Shown: positions 1 through 11,225 of the stretch, piece by piece
Numbering within the stretch: the first letter of the stretch is position 1
Layout: each line of letters starts with the position of its first letter
Assembly (NCBI GenBank): GCA_001599835.1
Contig: BCIC01000002.1
Location: 2,111,031-2,175,030, forward strand
Direction of reading: 5' to 3'
Origin: Thermoascus crustaceus
Taxonomy: Eukaryota > Ascomycota > Eurotiomycetes > Eurotiales > Thermoascaceae
Length of the DNA: 64,000 nt
Notes under the pieces: model-generated
The model's database searches: none
Told to the model about the DNA's origin: nothing
The model's input: only the letters and a program-made list of their open reading frames with translations
Program-made: the position numbers and the translations under genes

Positions 1-625
1 AGGGACGGAGCGTGGCACCTTTCTCCTGTACGACCATGCGTGTCACCCTGATGGCGGTGTCCGTGGACATCTGCTTAGGTCCAAGCCGTCTTCCCACATA
101 ACCTTTCTTCCGCAGCTCAGAAGTCCGGTCTACCTGTCATCAGCAGGAGCTTCCAAGACAAGGGACTACAGAGTTGTCAGACGCACCTCGCGGAGGATCA
201 TCACCTGCGCGGAGACCATAAAGTTAGCACTTTTGAGTTCAACCTACCCGTTTAATTGGTAGATGGGACCTGTGATCTTTCGCACCGAGGATGCCACCGA
301 ATAGAAAGACCTCGAACTGGTCCCCATCTGAGGGGCTCAAGTCGAGTTTTGCAGCCGGATCTAGTAGGCAGACCTTGGACTTCTTGTCCGCAAATATCTC
401 CTCGACGCTGCGCTGCTCAACCTCCAGTGCCTCCGTTTTGGCCAGATGCTCTGGCAACTGCAGCGAAGCAGGCACGGACGTCAGCAGAAACCTTGCCCCC
501 GCGGCTTGCGACTCCCGAGCGATGCAGGCATACTCGAGGGCGGACCAAGTCCCCAGTTCCGGGTCGAGGTGCTCGACCACATAGGTCACTGGTCCCTCAC
601 GTGGGGTTGGCTTTTCGTCATTCAT
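1..625 (-). CDS. sfm1: Sfm1-like SPOUT protein arginine methyltransferase (3' end cut by window edge)
   Basis: The predicted product is the SPOUT-fold (DUF431) methyltransferase that in yeast (Sfm1) monomethylates an arginine of ribosomal protein uS3. I model exons 625-286, 204-187 and 129-1, with the gene continuing beyond base 1. The start at 625 (MNDEKPTPREG) places the usual 'VEHLDPELGTWSALEY' segment near the N-terminus; an upstream in-frame Met at 841 would add 72 residues unlike the family. Exon 1 ends in FGGILG, exon 2 is only 18 nt and encodes GDDPPR, and exon 3 gives DRTSELRKKGYVGRRLGPKQ followed by MSTDTAIRVT. Joined, this rebuilds the family core GGILG-D-[HD]-PPRDRT and the GP/DKQM.TDTAI cofactor-knot region. 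The yeast core has His where this protein has Asp. The neighbour igo1 diverges from it across 1.3 kb. Confidence 0.85.
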
Positions 626-1934
626 GATTGAAGGGACAAAGTAAATTTCTGGACCCAGCTGCAGGAAGTTGAAGTTCTCGAAAATGATTGATCCGAACGG
701 AGGAGGATTGGTATGTTCTGGAAGACACAAAGAAGTAAAGGACGTCACAAGAGTCACGAGATGACGGCGGAATTGCACCAGTGGCGGAGTCCGTGGTAAT
801 TGAAGGGCGGCGGAGGGCTCAGCTGGCCAGGCCCGACGCAAAAAGGATCTGCCCCGTCTTTGAGCGTGGTGACACTGTGCGGAGGAGAGCGCGCTGTGAT
901 AGATGATAATTCAGTGTGGAGAAGAAAGACTGCGCAACGCTTCTAAGAGGCCTGATTGGGCAGGGCGGATTTTCGCAGCGGACACGGCTCATAGGCTGGG
1001 GAAGAGAAGACTGCCCGGTCAGACAAGACCACGCAGTCGCGGTGGATCCGTCGTCCATGCCTGTCGAGATGCCAGAATCTGGCTGCTCTGGCAGATCTGT
1101 ATGTCTCTGGCTGGCTGCCCGCGGAGGCAAAAGGGCGCAGACAAAGATGTTGTAGCGCAGGAGAGCCTAGGAATGCATTGCCAGTAGACCTTGTAGACCA
1201 TACGGACTCCCATCTACCGTTCCTTTTCCTCTGTCGTGGGCAAGATCGGGATACCCAGGCCAGCCAGGAGACCCTGACTCTTCTCCCTCCACCACCAAAC
1301 CACCCCTGATCTTCAGACCGGCTCATAAGACTGCTACGGTATCCTCGTTCGTCGAGGTGAGTTGTGAGGTGGCTCCGGCTGGCCGACTGCTGCACTACGC
1401 AGTAGGTTAAGTTGCTGGTGTCGCTCCCCCACCCTCCCTCGCGCTTATGCTAACGGCCGCTTTATCGATATTCGATACCGACCAGGAATTCCACCTCCTT
1501 CACCAACTGCAACACCACCATCTCTCCGCCTCTACGGCCAGGTCAATTCCCCTTCTCTCTTGCCAGATTCTCCTGCGGAGGCCAGCCCTCCTGGCATGTG
1601 GACTGCTCTTTTCCCTTGAGTTTTGTGCCTCGCGGATCAGTCGTCACTGCTAGTTCCAAAGGCGACCAGGGTGCCCGCTCACTACCCAACGCACCCTGAT
1701 ATTCGAGCTGCCGCACGTTGAATCCACCGAGACGTGAAAACGTCGAGATCTTTCGCTGGACCCTTTCTGTTGGGTCACTATACCTCTCACATCCCATTTC
1801 GCAGGCCTTGATTGCACGCTCGGTGCCCCAGCCACGGTCTCTTGAAACGTCGGAGCTGAAGTAATATATCACCACCTTCCCTCCATCCAGTCACAAGTCC
1901 TACGAAATACAACGCGAACATAGAAACTATCATC
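626..1934. promoter_or_regulatory. Intergenic region between divergent sfm1 and igo1
   Basis: This 1.3 kb spacer must contain both promoters and both 5' leaders. Short open frames occur on both strands, but none has a recognisable domain or splice pattern. The igo1 side (about 1430-1930) is CT-rich, as is common for fungal leaders. No TATA box is convincing. Confidence 0.4.
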
Positions 1935-2563
1935 ATGAATCCGCACCAGCAGAACAAGGTTGATATCAACGTGAGTGTTCACTCCTCCTTGTCCAATGCG
2001 CGAGCAGCCTGACGTTGTTACCCCGCCGCAGTCATTGAGCCCAGAGGAGCAGCGTCTGCTGCGACTCTATGGCAAGATGCCAACGAAGAAGGACCTTCTC
2101 CAGAACAAGCTGAAGGTATGTTCCGGATCCCTGCCACGATCTGCTCCGCGCTCGTTTTTCCTAACAACTCCTCCAGGAACGGAAGTACTTCGACTCTGGA
2201 GACTACGCTCTGAGCAAGGCTGGCAAGGCTTCGGACGTTGGCGTTACCAACATCGGCTCCCGTCACCCTCTGCCCGAGAACATCCCACATTTGACAGCCA
2301 CGTCTCCCGGTTCCAATAACCCTGCTGCGAACAACGGAGCCGGTATTGGTGCTCAAGGACAGCCGGTCCCTGGTAGCATCAGCGGCCACCCTGGATCTAT
2401 CGGATTCCAGAGCAGGAGCCCCGTCAAGGAGGGCAGTTTTCTGCAGCGGGAAACCAGCGCGGAGGAATCAGACACGGCTAAAGAGGGCACGAAAAACAAG
2501 GATGCGGAGGATCTGAGCGTCAGCCCACCGCCTGCAAGGGAAGGCGTTCCAATCCGACGATGA
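1935..2563 (+). CDS. igo1: Endosulfine/Igo1-type PP2A inhibitor
   Basis: Exons 1935-1970, 2032-2115 and 2177-2563 give a 168-residue protein. It belongs to the ENSA/ARPP19/Igo family, small proteins that, once phosphorylated by Greatwall/Rim15 kinase, inhibit PP2A-B55 and protect mRNAs on entry into quiescence. The diagnostic block runs from about residue 15: LSPEEQRLLRLYGKMPTKKD, then LLQNKLKERKYFDSGDYALSKAG. FDSGDY is the invariant kinase site, with Ser47 as the predicted phospho-acceptor. The rest, rich in Ser, Pro and Gly, is probably disordered. Phases are 0/0/0; intron 2 has a CTAAC branch point at 2161. The start yields MNPHQQNKVDIN, typical of filamentous fungi. Identification is close to certain; regulation by a Rim15-like kinase is inferred from the conserved site. 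Confidence 0.95.
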
Positions 2564-4691
2564 ATTGTCTTTATGGGATCGAGTGTCGTTGGTTGATGCC
2601 TTTATTTCCATTTTTACGGTTGTTGCGTTGTTCTAGAGAGATGCCTGGCGCTATGGATTGTTTCCCCACATGGTTGCGGGCGGTTGAATTACAGGCAGTG
2701 TGCGCTGCAGAGCAGAGCAAGGCAGAACAGAACAGCGAGGAGCGAAAAAAAGCGGATGACAGGAAAAAGAAAAGGGAAAAAAAGTGCAAAAAGTCTGCGA
2801 GTCTTGCCCTTTGATTCTGACACTTGAGGTTTCATCCGTCTTCACACTTTTGAGGCTTAAACAATTTGTACTAGCTAGGCATGCTGTGCGCTGGTCGAGA
2901 GCCCTGCTTTTCCTTTTTTTTACTTCTTCTTTTTCCTCTTGACTTTCTCATGGCACTCTCATCCTCCCCGTGGTTTTGTTCCTCTTCTCGCTCCTCATTT
3001 TTTATTTGTTTTCTCCTTTCTTGTCACATATCCGTCCGTCAGTCATGTTGTCGTCTCATGGCATTAACTGAGTGTTCGAGTGGTCTTTTTTCTCCTTTTC
3101 CCTTTCCGTCCCATATCTATCTACGTGTAGTGTCATGCCCATCCAGTTCACGTTTTAGTTTTCATGCTTATACCATAGCTGAGCTAGGGCAAGAAATACC
3201 TGTGCATTCCCTTGCTGGAAGTACGAACGGCATCCTGAAGGCGCGCTGTACATTTCAATGAACCACATTAAATGAATTCGAATCCACCTAACTACTATAG
3301 TGCAAATGCTCTGGTGGGTAGATAATGATGTCACAGTCCTTGATGTCGGTCGGGGAGGCGAGTTCGACTTCCAAACCGGGAAGGAAAGCAGCGCACCTCG
3401 GCCTGAGCCCTGGGATGAATCCCAGCTTAGGTACAGTAGTGTGGGTAGGTAGTCTACTACCTAGTTACCTATCTCCTTAAAAGGAATTCAAGAAGAGAGT
3501 GTGTGGATCTCGTTACAGGATTCATCTATAGCCTAGGTAGAAAAGACGAGTGGTCAACTGCCCGATCTAACTCATGTTCACTATTTTAAGAAGGACTACG
3601 ACCACGAAAGTCAATCGAAAGACTTCGAGAAGCGATAGAAAGATATCGATTGAACCTACCTAGGTAGACTATGCTAGTATATTGTTTAAAAGAAAAGAAT
3701 GTGATAGAAACAGATAGTTGCAGCTTAGGCACATAATTCTACTTTGACGTTCGACTTAATTGAATAGCCCCCCTCTTGGGAACCTGCTTAGAAAAGCTGT
3801 GCACAAATTATTGTTCTTTGAATAGCTATAGCGTTGAATATGCCTGCATCTCTGTTAAGTACAGTACAATATGTAAAATCTGTCTTCGAGACGGCCACCC
3901 ATCCGTGGCAGCTTCACGGGGAGGGGAATGCTGAATATGTCTGCAGGTCGGTGAACATTTCTGTATGTTGGTATAAAGCCAGTCAAGGAAATTAAGTTGC
4001 GGGAGGGCGACTGTGGGTATAATAGCGAAGGGGCAGATGAAAAGGTGCGTTCCCGATTCATGCAAAGAAGGTAAGGGTGGGAGGGCTGTGCGGGGAAAAT
4101 CAATGTCATCTGTAAATGATCCTTGTCCTTTCCGAAGCTTCCTTTGTTCTGTATCCAAGATCTTCACTTCTATCCCTCTGTCATTCAGATCGTGCTGACT
4201 TTCCATTACCAGTCACTGTTGGACAATGCTAGTGTCTCTCCAAGACACGCAACTCCGCCTCCACAGTAGTAAATGCAGCGACGTCTGGATATATAGATTC
4301 GCGAGGTTGGGACTCAAAAGGGCGCAATAGGGAATTAAATGCGAACAGGTTCTCTTAGTACGGACAGAGATATGGCAATCTTGACCAGACCATAAAAAGC
4401 TCCGTATCATGCCCGGCCATGTAGAGTGTTTTGAGTTTCTTCGGATACAACTTCTGCGAAAGAAACCCGTACAACAGGACTCTGGGGTGTACCAAGTGTC
4501 TGTCGGCTAGGCTGCCATTTAGTCGTTCCGCAGCATCGGTGGTGGGACGATGCGTATTCCGTCAATTCCCTAAAATCGACTGGCACACTTTCCGCAATGG
4601 CGCATTGTCATAGCCCTCTGTCATACAGGCAAGTGTTGCCTGTCAAGAGATGCAGACACGGCTGAAATTCATCAACATTCCCGCAATCCCT
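2564..4691. other. Gene-free region between convergent igo1 and ice2
   Basis: Both flanking genes end here, so the outer parts are 3' UTRs. The stretch 2740-3130 is strongly strand-biased (A/G then T/C rich). From about 3290 to 3830 the DNA is AT-rich with several copies of a CCTAGGTA-type palindrome (around 3463, 3531 and 3655). Small open frames exist (for example 3826-4206, minus) but have no family resemblance. I see no tRNA or other RNA gene. Confidence 0.5.
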
Positions 4692-6116
4692 TCAATCTGT
4701 CTTCCAATGGCCCGCTAGTCCCGCATCAATATCATCTTGTTTGCCTAGATAGAGTTCGACAGCATACAAGGCCAGGGTGCTGGCGAGATTGACCCATCTC
4801 CATAGGTTCCCACCGCCGCCGCCTTGATTGCTCCACCATTCCCCGCTGCCTCCCATCGCTTGCGATGTAGATGCAAAATGCTGCATCAAGAGACTAGTGT
4901 AAACTGCGATGAGAATACTGGGGTAAAACCAGCTGAGGAGACCCAGAAATTGCCCAGCGGCATCCGAATCATCCAGAGACGCTTCTTGCGACAGAGCCCG
5001 GGCTCCAGATTCTCGAACAGCAGGTATTATTCGCGTCGAGGCGTACAAGACGAAAAGGCGATAGGCAAGCGATATGAGAACGGAGGGCGTCACAGCACTA
5101 AACGCTGCTGTGATAACATTGAAGGCCGCGTGGATTATGGAAGGAAGGAGGGATAGAGCGTGCATAATGGTGGTGTATGACGCCATGATGATTGGCGGGA
5201 GCGGAGGGAAGTCCGCAGCTTGGGACGGCGGAGGGGTCTGTTCGACCGGGTGCGATGGCTGATAGTCGGTGAAGATCTGATAGATGCAGAGCACAACGTA
5301 GGCAAAGAGAAGAGAGCTCTCCACCGGGTTTCCGCGTCCGCTGCCAATTCCCCAGGCGCACAAGATCACAGCGCAAGTGATGGCCACACCGATCAAGGCT
5401 GCGTCGACATTGGATATCTCTGGGAACTGTAGGACGCGCCAGAGGAAATAGACGGAACTAGATATTATCGACGCGGAAAGAACAAGGAGTCCAATCTAGT
5501 GTGGAGTTAGCATCTTTCAGGCACGATGTTGCAGAGTAAAAAAAAAAGTAAAGGGACATACCATCCAGCTATCACTTCGTCCGCCTCTGTTGACGAGCCA
5601 TCGAGTAATCTGCCCTGCGGCCTGGATAACCAACAGGCTGCAGAAACCTTCCACCAGCTGGAATACCGGAGTCGACCATCTTAACAGCTTATCCCAGTTC
5701 CCGATAGTCACTGTTTCTATCAGCCCATCCGGGCCGAATATCCAGTCATGGACCGAAGTGTCCTGCGCCCTCTTCCCGCTGAAGGTCCGTTCCACCCATC
5801 CGCTGTTGCTGTCCGCATCGATCGAGAATCGGTCCAGTGACCAGATAAGCAAGGATGGGACGATGAGCCACTGGGTCGATCGGATGAGGAAGATCAGAGT
5901 CGAACGAACCCATGATCGTTCCGGGGTCGTCAGCTTCAGCAGCGAGAAGAGGAAGTAGAACGTCGCAAGGGACAAAGAGAAGGCGAGACCGCACGTCCTG
6001 CCGCCGACATCGAAGGCGAGAGGGATGGAGACGACAATGACGGCGAGGAAGATGGCGGAGGAGAGGACTCGAAAGAGCCACATCGACGCGGCTGGATTGC
6101 GAGAACGGGATGGCAC
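4692..6116 (-). CDS. ice2: Ice2 family ER membrane protein
   Basis: Exons 6116-5562 and 5495-4692 (phase 0 junction) encode 452 residues; yeast Ice2 has 491. Ice2 is a polytopic ER membrane protein needed for cortical ER inheritance and ER membrane growth, and it links lipid droplets to ER phospholipid synthesis. The protein has many hydrophobic segments (about residues 12-32, 42-62, 72-92, 187-205, 225-245, 290-330, 375-400) and ends with the characteristic LWRWVNLASTLALYAVELYL. The loop before the last helices is rich in Pro (HPVEQTPPPSQAADFPPLPP). A second in-frame Met at codon 12 (MWLFRV) sits directly before the first helix and is an alternative start. The 66 bp intron has a clear GCTAAC branch point. 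The gene shares a divergent promoter region with myg1. Confidence 0.88.
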
Positions 6117-6985
6117 TATTCAGGACAATGACCAAGGCAGACGCAGGACGCAGAGATAAGCACCACCACGCAGATGCGCCTTTCAAGAAGGTTGAAATTT
6201 TGCAACTTCACAGTGGACCCTGATGAGGGTGAACGCACGCGATCTGTTGGCGCTTGATCTTATCTGCAGGGCGGGACCGGTGATATCTTCACGTGTTAGG
6301 CTGCTCAACACAGCAAGGCAGACACGCGCACCAGACCGAGGACCAAAATGCCCTGCTCTGTTTCCAAGCAGCGGCTCTGAGGAGCGCAGTCCCTGGCAGG
6401 CTCGGAGTGAGGATTGTTGTGTCCTGGAGCTGAGAAAATCTTGGCGTCGTGGTTTAGAGCGTCAAGGCACGCGCTGTGCTTACAGGGTGCAGCTGCCAGC
6501 GTGCACACTGCAGGGGAACCGGCCTAGAGCCCTTGACCGCAAAGGCTCTGGCGGGCGGTCTGCAGGAATGGAGAGCAGAAAGCAAGAGAAAAGAAAACAA
6601 AAAAAGTTGCAGAGTCTGCAGAAGCAGATGTGCTCCTGTTTCAAGATCCCTGACCTGGATGATCTATTCCCCTCAGGCTTCTCCTGTCCTGATGAAGGAG
6701 CTCCAGATCGACTACAAGATGCTAAGTGTCCTCGCTGTGCGCTCTCACAGGCCGAGCGTCAGCCGTGGGACCGTCCACGCTGGAAAAGCGCCGACTAGGC
6801 CCGGATGGGCTTAGCGTCCACCCGCGAGCTCCAGACCGGCTGACTAAGACAAGTCGGATCATGTGAACGCGTGCCCGCCCAAGCCCTCGTCGCAAGCTCC
6901 AAAGAACGGCCGGATCGAGCATCTTCAGATCCTGACGTTCGATCCCGTGTATACTTGTATGCTACGGATCCGCCAGCTGTTCAAG
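6117..6985. promoter_or_regulatory. Intergenic region between divergent ice2 and myg1
   Basis: This 0.87 kb region holds both promoters. It contains a 191-codon open frame on the plus strand (6223-6798), but its residue make-up is random-looking and it has no domain, so I treat it as chance. No TATA-like box stands out. Confidence 0.4.
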
Positions 6986-8176
6986 ATGGCCGAGGACTCT
7001 GTGGCCAAGAAGCTGAAGACTTCTCCTCCCGTGATCGGGACTCACAAGTATGCATTGCGTCTCGCACCTTCTTCCGTCCTCTCATGTGTCGATGTTCTGT
7101 AACCTGAGCCTTGTGATTGGAACTGATACATCGCCTTCTCCAGCGGCCACTTCCACGCCGATGAAGCCCTTGCCGTCTACCTCCTCCGTCTCCTCCCGAC
7201 CTACTCCTCCTCTCCTCTAGTCCGTACCAGAGATCCGGCCGTTCTGGCAACATGCCACACCGTCGTCGACGTGGGCGGGGAGTATGATCCCGCCAAAAAC
7301 CGCTTCGACCACCACCAGCGCACCTTCACGACCACCTTCCCCAACCACAACACCAGGCTCTCCTCTGCGGGCTTGGTCTACATGCACTTCGGGCGGGACA
7401 TAATCGCGCAGCACGTCTCCCTCCCGCGAGACCACGAGGACGTGAGCCTGCTGTACGAAAAGCTCTACACGGACTTCATCGAGGCCATTGACGCCAATGA
7501 CAATGGCATCTCCGTCTACGACCCCGCGGCCATCTCCGCCGCCGGCTTGGAGAAGCGCTTCAAGGACGGCGGCGTCCAGCTGAGCTCGCTGGTCGGGGAC
7601 ATGAACTTCCCGGACCCGACCGCCTCGCCCGGTGAGCCGCAGGACGAGGACAGCCTCTTCGCACGCGCCAGCAGCTTCATTGGCCACGTCTTCCTCCGCA
7701 AGCTGCAGCACGCCGGCTTCTCCTGGCTGCCCGCGCGCACCACCGTCGGAGCCGCGTACCACTCGCGTACCGAGACGCACCCGTCCGGGCGCATCATCAT
7801 ACTGCCGCAGGGCGGTGTTCCCTGGAAGGAGCACCTGTACAATTTCGAGAAGGAGGCGTCCGGTGGCAGCGAACCCGACCCCGCCAACCAGGTCTACTAC
7901 GTCCTCTACCCAGAGAGTGCGACGGAAGGATCCAAATGGCGGGTGCAGTGTGTCCCCGTCTCGGAGGGGAGCTTCGAGTCCCGCAAGCCGCTGCCAGAGT
8001 CCTGGCGCGGGGTCCGGGACGAAGAGCTTGACAGTGTCCTGGCCGCGGAGGCTGAGCGCACTGGCAAGCCGAAGATCCTGGAGGGCGCGGTCTTCGTGCA
8101 CGCGAGTGGATTCATTGGAGGCCACAAGACGAAGAAGGGTGCATTGGCGATGGCGGTTAGGAGCTTGGAAGAGTAA
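6986..8176 (+). CDS. myg1: MYG1 family DHH-like exonuclease
   Basis: Exons 6986-7047 and 7144-8176 encode 364 residues. MYG1 (UPF0160) proteins are DHH-type 3'-5' RNA exonucleases that in animals act in nucleolus and mitochondria. The N-terminal metal site is plain: IGTHNGHFHADEALAVYLLR, then VDVGGEYDP and RFDHHQRTF, which carries the DHH-type signature; the codon for N in THNGHF spans the intron. Later family blocks are visible, such as GRDIIAQH, the long helical region with FIGHVFLRKLQHA, and the end VHASGFIGGHKTKKGALAMA. The chosen start gives MAEDSVAKKLKTSPP. An in-frame Met nine codons upstream (6959, MLRIRQLFK) would add a basic amphipathic stretch that could act as a mitochondrial presequence, so two products from alternative starts are possible. 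Confidence 0.93.
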
Positions 8177-8541
8177 TGGTTGTCCAAAAAGGGCGGCATA
8201 TGTAGTCCGTTCGAGATGTTCCAAAGACGCGGTCTTGGACTTGGCCTGAATACGTGTGGTTATGCAAGCCATGGAAAAAGAGGGGTCTTAAACCCCGACT
8301 TCGAAATATGGCCATCGATTGATGTATACGAGTCTCAGATTCATGGGATACTAAAAAGGCAAAAAGGGGAATGATACAGATGAACGATCAGGTTTATGTT
8401 AATTCTTCTGCTGCGACTGATAAACAGTTCTATTTGTCACTGACCTTTCCCTAGGGAAGGGCAATATAAGACAAGATTCTATATACTATGTACCCTAGTG
8501 CCTACCTAGGTAGCTGTATGCCACCGCACGCGCCAGGAGCA
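8177..8541. other. Short spacer between convergent myg1 and lactonohydrolase
   Basis: These 365 bases hold the two facing 3' ends. An AT-rich stretch at 8320-8480 is a plausible polyadenylation zone, and a CTACCTAGGTAG palindrome lies at about 8504. There is no gene here. Confidence 0.5.
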
Positions 8542-10028
8542 CTACTTCAACTCCGGCCCTGCCAATTCCCACTCCACCTTGCTGATGCCTCCCTGGCCCA
8601 TCAACCACAGCGTCTTCAGCTCCGGCCCTGTCCAGGCGAAGTTCTGCACCGTGTAGTTGGTCTGGACCGTCAGGATGAGCTGGCCGTGGGGATCGAGGAC
8701 GTCGACACCGCGCCCGTTACCGGTCAGGATGTACCCATTCGCAGCGACCTTGAGCCCGTCCGGCACATACCCGGGAGCGAGGTAGAGTGCGCGCTTGTTG
8801 GACACGGTGGCACCGTCGGGGCTGATGTCAAAGGCGTAGATGGTTCTGCACTTGCGTTAGCATTGTGCCCGCTACTTCAGTCTGCTTTTGGAGACAATGA
8901 TGAATTTACCTGTGGCCAGTGGCGTTGAATGGGGTTCCAGGGTGCCCGTACTTGGGATCGACGGGCCCGCTTACGGAGCCTGGAGGTTGCGAGTCAGTAA
9001 GATTATCTCTCTATGCTCTATATCTCGGGAGAGAAGGTGTATTGCACAGACCTGTATCACTAATGTACACAACTGAGTAATCTGGACTGAAAGCAATACC
9101 GTTAGGCTGGGCAATCGTGTCATCAACCACGAAGACCGCACCCGATTTCGGGCTGTATCTGTAGCTTGCACACGGCAGCTGTGGAGGGGTATCGGTCAGT
9201 TCGTTAAACCAGGAGTATTCTATCGATACAGTTAGCCGCACAATCTTCATCTCTTCGCGGAAATTTCCAAGGAACTACGAACGAGGATCTGTGAACCAAA
9301 TATCGCCGGTCTTCTGGTTGACCGCGAGATCGTCGATCGTGTTAAAGTAGAAGCCAAAGTAATTGTTGAGCAGAGAGGTCGTCTTGTTCGTGTTTGGGTC
9401 AAGTGCCCGCAGGCCGACACGCTGCTCGCCGCCTCCAATCGAGTTGTTGCCCCCCGAAGCACCCCAGATGATCTTGCCATCATGGAACGTGCCTCCATTG
9501 GGAGCATAGACAGGCGGATCAGAGAGGAATTCAGACAGCGTAGGTGGATCCTGGTTCAGATCGATAACGAGCTGCGGTAGATACCCCGGCGGAGGGGCCA
9601 ATTGAGAGAGATACAGCTTGTTTTGCGAGGCGACATACACGGGAGCCTCATGGACGGCCTTGGACACCTCAAAGACGTACTCGTAGCTTGGGTTGGAGCC
9701 AAGCACCTTCAGACCCCTTTCCTTATCAAAAACGAGGAAGTCTGCGGATTTGACATTATCCAGGGAGGTTCCATTTGCCACTGTGGTGTCGCCAAAGGTG
9801 GTTTGGACAGAGCTGGTGGAAACGTTGCGGAAGAAGTGATACCTGTCAATTCAGCACCACGTTCAATACACATGTTATAGCTCAAACTTACGGTAGGACA
9901 TTAGCATATTTATTGACACACACCACAGAGGGACCACAATTCTCCGCAATTGGATCGGTGACACCGGTTTGCGCGCGGACGAGGCCGGCGAGGAGAAGAA
10001 GAGAGTACGCTGACCGGGGTGAGCGCAT
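8542..10028 (-). CDS. Secreted lactonohydrolase (SMP-30/gluconolactonase-like)
   Basis: Five exons (10028-9892, 9842-9283, 9219-9052, 8979-8910, 8845-8542) give 412 residues. The N-terminus MRSPRSAYSLLLLAGLVRA is a clear signal peptide, so the enzyme is probably exported. The body is a six-bladed beta-propeller of the gluconolactonase/SMP-30 type, closest in my knowledge to fungal lactonohydrolases such as the Fusarium D-pantolactone hydrolase, which open aldonate or aromatic lactones using a bound Ca2+. Motifs include YAPNGGTFHDGKIIWGASGG, DDLAVNQKTGDIWFTDPQYSW (the Q codon spans intron 2), AQPNGIAFSPD and YVPDGLKVAANGYILTGNG. The intron 2 donor is an unusual GTTCGT, but it is the only choice that keeps DPQYSWF in frame. 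Natural substrate cannot be told. A TATA-like box lies upstream. Confidence 0.85.
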
Positions 10029-10622
10029 TGTGAACTTCCACGCCTTCGGTAGATAGAGAAATGGAAACTGGGAGCCAGCCTGACCTCCAGAGTCGTCGAT
10101 CCGTCCCTTGGCCCCTTATATATATTCGGGTGGGCGTTCAACCGAGGACTTAAGTCCGCAACTGGGGTAAGAGGGGACTAGGAACATGCTGTCCGGACAG
10201 GTGACTGTAGCTCTGGACGCGTTAACTGGTTGCAGCATTCTAGCTGACTGAGAAGAGCACCCAGTAGCACCAGTAATAGAGCCCTAGAGGCTTAATGCGT
10301 GGGGCCATTAGGCATCGCGTGGGGGACAAGCTTCGCATGCCCTGTATCTCCCTTTCGCGGGGTAAAAGGCGGAGAAGATCATCGGCGAAGCTTTTCGACC
10401 GGTTTAACGTGTTGAGCAATAGTAACTTCGGCGGTGGAGATGACCGGCAATTTGCGATGCGGGAGGTGATCAATTGCCGGAGAATAATTAGGCAATATTG
10501 GGGGAACGAAAGCGCCAGGATCGTAACAACGTAACCGTCGTCGCGAGCCTTGCATCGGAGAAACTCCGAGTCCAATGCGGAAATGGTAACGAGCGGAATG
10601 GAATGTTACTCAGCACAGCAGA
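10029..10622. promoter_or_regulatory. Promoter of the lactonohydrolase gene and lto1 3' end
   Basis: This 0.6 kb stretch carries the upstream region of the minus-strand lactonohydrolase gene; its far end is the 3' UTR of lto1. There is no open frame of note. The single feature I can support is the TATA-like box near 10116-10126. Confidence 0.5.
10116..10126 (-). promoter_or_regulatory. TATA-like box of the lactonohydrolase gene
   Basis: On the minus strand the sequence reads AATATATATAA, about 90 nt upstream of the start codon at 10028. This is the best TATA box in the window, in keeping with an inducible secreted enzyme; the flanking housekeeping genes lack one. Confidence 0.55.
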
Positions 10623-11225
10623 TCAGTGTCGGATGCTCAAAGAGCTGATATCCTCGATGCTGCCGGTTCCATCACCCAACACCTGGGGGTCCTTTCCGCT
10701 GCGTGGATTAATATCAGAGGTGTCTTCCCGCTCTCCAAGTGCACGTTGGATCAGCTTAGCCTTCATGGACGCAGCCTTGAGCCGTTCATCGATGTCAGAT
10801 ACAGCCTCTTCCGTATTCTCCATGGAGAAAGCCGCTGGGTCTACCAGTTCCAGGAGGCTGCGGATGTTCTTGGCCAGTCTGGAGCTCTCCGGAAGACTGG
10901 GCATTCCCTCACAGACCGAAGGCTGGATCAATAACTCATCAGCACCTCTAGTCTCCTCGTCCGTAGGAGCTCTTTTGCCATCAGTTTCGGCTGCTCTTGT
11001 CCGATCTTGCTTGGAAGCCTGCGAGTCCGCGAGTCTTTGAGCCCATACCAGGGCTTTCCCGTACAGTTTCCCCATTTCACGCAACTTTTCGAACCCTTTC
11101 TCTACCGCAAAAACACTGCCTTCGGTGTAGCCCGCTTGCGCGCCATCTGCGACTCCCAGGTCGTAGCCCTCTTTGTAAAACCGTTCCTCCAGGTCGAGGA
11201 GACTATCAAGCAAATCATGAGCCAT
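10623..11225 (-). CDS. lto1: Lto1-like Fe-S cluster delivery adaptor
   Basis: A single exon of 200 codons. Lto1 works with Yae1 as an adaptor that brings the cytosolic iron-sulfur assembly machinery to the ABC protein Rli1/ABCE1, which is needed for ribosome recycling. The N-terminal family domain is clear: the acidic helix HDLLDSLLDLEERFYKEGY is followed by the deca-GX3 array of regularly spaced glycines (GYDLGVADGAQAGYTEGSVF). The C-terminal half is less conserved; it includes an Asp/Glu-rich middle and ends SSLSIRH. Upstream in-frame codons lead back to a Met at 11474, but that extension is low-complexity and lies in the promoter, so I use MAHDLL at 11225. The gene diverges from mes1. Confidence 0.88.
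   Translation of the reverse strand: MAHDLLDSLLDLEERFYKEGYDLGVADGAQAGYTEGSVFAVEKGFEKLREMGKLYGKALVWAQRLADSQASKQDRTRAAETDGKRAPTDEETRGADELLIQPSVCEGMPSLPESSRLAKNIRSLLELVDPAAFSMENTEEAVSDIDERLKAASMKAKLIQRALGEREDTSDINPRSGKDPQVLGDGTGSIEDISSLSIRH

Noticed and set aside
841..841. Upstream Met for sfm1 adding 72 residues
   Set aside because: The extra residues do not resemble the family, and the internal Met at 625 places the conserved N-terminus as expected.
3320..3430. Possible tRNA around GAGTTCGACTTCC
   Set aside because: A T-arm-like GTTCGA string is present, but no acceptor, D or anticodon stems pair at the right distances.
6223..6798. 191-codon plus-strand frame between ice2 and myg1
   Set aside because: No domain, biased composition, and it covers the promoters of two well-supported divergent genes.
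7217..8272. 351-codon minus-strand frame opposite myg1
   Set aside because: Antisense shadow of a GC-rich coding exon; no recognisable protein.
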